Below the pieces are notes generated by a model. That model did no database searches. It saw nothing but the letters and a program-made list of their open reading frames with translations, and was not told the DNA's origin. Made by a program: the position numbers and the translations under genes. 7,712 nt of DNA from Lachnospiraceae bacterium. Lineage in GTDB: Bacteria; Bacillota_A; Clostridia; Lachnospirales; Lachnospiraceae. Location of the stretch: assembly GCA_024699595.1 (NCBI GenBank), contig JAILPG010000194.1, forward strand, positions 1 through 7,712, written 5' to 3'. Each line of letters opens with the position of its first letter. Within the stretch, counting starts at the first letter, position 1. This document shows positions 5,962-7,712 of this stretch, piece after piece.

Positions 5962-7413
5962 ATGAAATTTATCTATTCGCAGAATCTTGAACCCGGAATG
6001 ACTCTTGCGCGGGACATAATAAGCCCCGGAATGAGCCTTATGCTCAGAGCGGGAATGGTCATGTCCCAGGACTACATCGCATATCTACAGAAAAGGGGTT
6101 ATCTGGGAGCCTATGTTAAGGACGGGGATCCTTTTGACATAGAGGTCGAGGAGCCTGTAACTGCAAAGACCATGGCGGAAAGCGTCAAAGCCGTGGAAAA
6201 TGCGGATGTAGACGGTCTAATGCTTGCCGCCAGTCATATCGTTTCCGATATCTCCAACATGAAGAAGTTAAGCATCGACATTATCGATCTTCGGTCATTT
6301 GATGACTATACATATCATCATTGTGTAAACGTTGCAATTTACTGCGTTGCGGTCGCCAAATACATGGGAATGAACGACAAGGAGATCAAGGAGATATGCG
6401 AGGCCGGCATCTGTCACGACCTCGGAAAGAGAAAGATTCCCGTTGATATCATCAATAAGCCCGGAAGCCTCACGGATGCCGAGTTTGCAGAGATCAAAAA
6501 CCATCCCCAGTATTCATATGATATCCTTCGAAACAATCCCGATATATCGGGGACCGTAAGACAGGCCGTTCTATGTCATCACGAAAACGAAAACGGCAGC
6601 GGATATCCGCTCGGAAAGACCGGAGATGAGCTGCATCCTATCGTAAAGATACTGCACGCTGTGGATGTCTATGACGCCCTTACAAGCCGTAGACCATATA
6701 AGAATCCCTATTCCCCCGCGGAGGCTTATGATTATCTGATCGGAGGTATTGACATCCTGTTTAACAGGGATGTGATCGATGCGATGAAGATGGTCATACC
6801 CGTATATCCGATCGCTACGGAAGTGGTGCTCTCAAACGGCGAAGCGGGGATTGTAACGGATCATACGCACAATCCGATGCGTCCCGTTGTCGGTATCCAC
6901 AGTACCGGGAAAAAGCTCAATCTTGCACGCACCGAAAATAAGGAGCTTAAGATAAAACTGAGCGGTGCCATGACCATAGATTATACCGGAACCGTTGAAA
7001 AGCTGAACGAAAAGAGACAGAATGTCAGACAGAGAGCAAAAGAGATAATGATCGTGGATGATTCGATCGTAAGCCTCAAGCAGACGGGTGCCGCACTTGC
7101 AAATTCCGGATACGGGCTTATAACGTTAACAAGCGGTGTAGAGGCCCTAAACCACATCATGGAAAAAGGTGCTCCGGATCTTCTTATAATGGATATCGAG
7201 ATGCCCGTGCTTGACGGGATCAAGACCGTAGAGAGGGTAAGGGAGCTTGGATACGATGATCTGCCGGTGATCTTCTTAACCGGAAAGGGTGACAGGGAAA
7301 CGGTGCTTAAATGCAGAGAGGTAAGCGCCAAGGATTACATCATAAAGCCCGCACGTCCGACTTACCTTCGCGAGCGTGTCGAGGTGGCACTTGATGCAAG
7401 TCTTGAGAGGTAG
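5962..7413 (+). CDS. HD-GYP c-di-GMP phosphodiesterase with C-terminal receiver domain
   Basis: This 483-residue cytoplasmic signalling enzyme is predicted to hydrolyse cyclic di-GMP. Residues 1-60 resemble the DUF3391-type N-terminal domain found on HD-GYP proteins (LEPGMTLARDI, LRAGMVMSQDYI). The HD-GYP domain (about 85-280) keeps the metal and catalytic residues: His120, His152-Asp153 with Lys156 in HDLGKRKIP, His181 in KNHP, HHENENGSGYP (206-216) and Asp235 and Asp238 in VDVYDALTSRRPY. A small beta region (281-345, with the SNGEAGIV and RPVVG motifs) follows. Residues 361-480 form a CheY-like receiver with acidic pair Asp366-Asp367, phospho-acceptor Asp411 in MDIEMP, Thr440 and Lys462 before Pro463. 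Receivers usually precede HD-GYP output domains; here the order is reversed. No histidine kinase gene is in the window. The predicted targets are motility, biofilm or cell-surface programmes. The start is supported by the conserved N-terminus rather than by a strong RBS. Confidence 0.93.
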   Translation: MKFIYSQNLEPGMTLARDIISPGMSLMLRAGMVMSQDYIAYLQKRGYLGAYVKDGDPFDIEVEEPVTAKTMAESVKAVENADVDGLMLAASHIVSDISNMKKLSIDIIDLRSFDDYTYHHCVNVAIYCVAVAKYMGMNDKEIKEICEAGICHDLGKRKIPVDIINKPGSLTDAEFAEIKNHPQYSYDILRNNPDISGTVRQAVLCHHENENGSGYPLGKTGDELHPIVKILHAVDVYDALTSRRPYKNPYSPAEAYDYLIGGIDILFNRDVIDAMKMVIPVYPIATEVVLSNGEAGIVTDHTHNPMRPVVGIHSTGKKLNLARTENKELKIKLSGAMTIDYTGTVEKLNEKRQNVRQRAKEIMIVDDSIVSLKQTGAALANSGYGLITLTSGVEALNHIMEKGAPDLLIMDIEMPVLDGIKTVERVRELGYDDLPVIFLTGKGDRETVLKCREVSAKDYIIKPARPTYLRERVEVALDASLER

Positions 7414-7422
7414 ACTCTTTTG

Positions 7423-7451
7423 TTGTAGCATGGGCGGTCCTGCTATATAAT
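7423..7451 (+). promoter_or_regulatory. Sigma-A-like promoter directly after the HD-GYP gene
   Basis: TTGTAG (7423-7428), a 17-nt spacer and a perfect TATAAT (7446-7451) begin 10 nt after the stop codon. Transcription would start near 7457-7459, at the first bases of a CGGGC/GCCCG stem. The -35 matches 3 of 6 bases; spacing and -10 are ideal. Confidence 0.6.
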
Positions 7452-7456
7452 GATAA

Positions 7457-7712
7457 CGGGCTTCGAAGTCATGCGCGTCGTCTTGCCCGATATATATGGT
7501 TTGGCTATTTACCAACTCATGGTTGATATTTATAAATTCCCGAGGCTTTTATACCCCGGTCTTTTAATGGCACTAGCCTGATGCCTCTACCTGATCTAAT
7601 TCAGGCTACGTATATACTTTGAATATCGAATAAGGCTTTTGTTTTGTTTCAGCCTATATACCTTCAAGATTTTACGCTATTCAAGGATATTTCAGATAGC
7701 AACCCGATATCT
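7457..7712 (+). ncRNA. Candidate structured non-coding RNA or long 5' leader (runs off window)
   Basis: No credible open reading frame lies in this stretch on either strand, yet it follows a good promoter and holds several perfect pairings: CGGGC/GCCCG (7457-7461 with 7485-7489), TAGCCTGA/TCAGGCTA (7574-7581 with 7601-7608), AGGCT/AGCCT (7633-7637 with 7651-7655) stacked on GTATAT/ATATAC (7610-7615 with 7656-7661), AATATC/GATATT (7622-7627 with 7686-7691) and GCTAT/ATAGC (7676-7680 with 7696-7700). The fourth pairing would cross the stacked stem, as in a pseudoknot. CCCGATAT occurs twice (7486-7493, 7703-7710). No terminator is reached. I do not recognise a known RNA family. It could be a stand-alone RNA, a riboswitch-type leader of the next gene, or merely an AT-rich spacer with chance pairings. 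Confidence 0.35.

Noticed and set aside
7457..7489. Terminator for the HD-GYP gene
   Set aside because: The CGGGC/GCCCG stem has only five closing pairs, a long loop and no T tract after it.
7276..7515. 79-codon open frame on the - strand over the end of the HD-GYP gene
   Set aside because: It overlaps the conserved receiver domain coding frame, has no ribosome binding site and no recognisable motif; it is a shadow.
1..7712. tRNA, rRNA, CRISPR array, insertion sequence or phage attachment site
   Set aside because: No repeat-spacer pattern, cloverleaf, transposase frame or terminal inverted repeats with target duplication were seen.

Overview
The window looks like a chromosomal piece of a Gram-positive anaerobe of the Clostridia, most likely Lachnospiraceae-like (gut or rumen). 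The grounds are the codon usage and moderate GC, strong AGGAG-type ribosome binding sites, the LplB/YtcP-type sugar transporter, a DUF975 membrane protein, and a c-di-GMP HD-GYP protein of clostridial flavour. The taxonomic assignment is inference; there is no rRNA or marker gene in the window.

Left part (1-3865, + strand): a carbohydrate-uptake operon. It runs from the 3' end of an extracellular solute-binding protein gene, through two ABC permease genes (LplB/YteP-like and LplC/YtcP-like, 16 bp apart), to a cytoplasmic family-43 glycoside hydrolase with a C-terminal CBM6-like domain. The layout suggests that an oligosaccharide, probably from arabinoxylan, arabinan or pectin side chains, is captured, imported and trimmed inside the cell. 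No ATPase gene is present, as is usual for transporters that share an MsmX-type ATPase. Intergenic hairpins follow the binding-protein gene (378-415) and the second permease gene (2307-2345) and probably set the relative expression of the genes. A strong two-way terminator (3819-3865) closes the operon. The gap after the binding-protein gene also carries three copies of a 10-bp motif in alternating orientation that can form two mutually exclusive hairpins and that flank a TATAAT.

Middle part (3930-5737, - strand): a DUF975 integral membrane protein of unknown function and, upstream of it on the same strand, a protein of the ketopantoate reductase (PanE/ApbA) superfamily. The latter keeps the catalytic lysine but not the usual substrate-binding asparagine. 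Each has its own plausible start signals, and a promoter candidate lies between them.

Right part (5738-7712): a divergent control region with an 11-bp perfect inverted repeat whose two arms each contain an extended -10 element facing outward. It precedes a 483-residue protein with an N-terminal DUF3391-like domain, an intact HD-GYP c-di-GMP phosphodiesterase domain and, unusually, a receiver domain at the C-terminus. After its stop codon comes a good sigma-A-like promoter (TTGTAG-17-TATAAT), then at least 255 nt without a gene but with several inverted repeats, running off the window. This is a candidate structured non-coding RNA or long leader.
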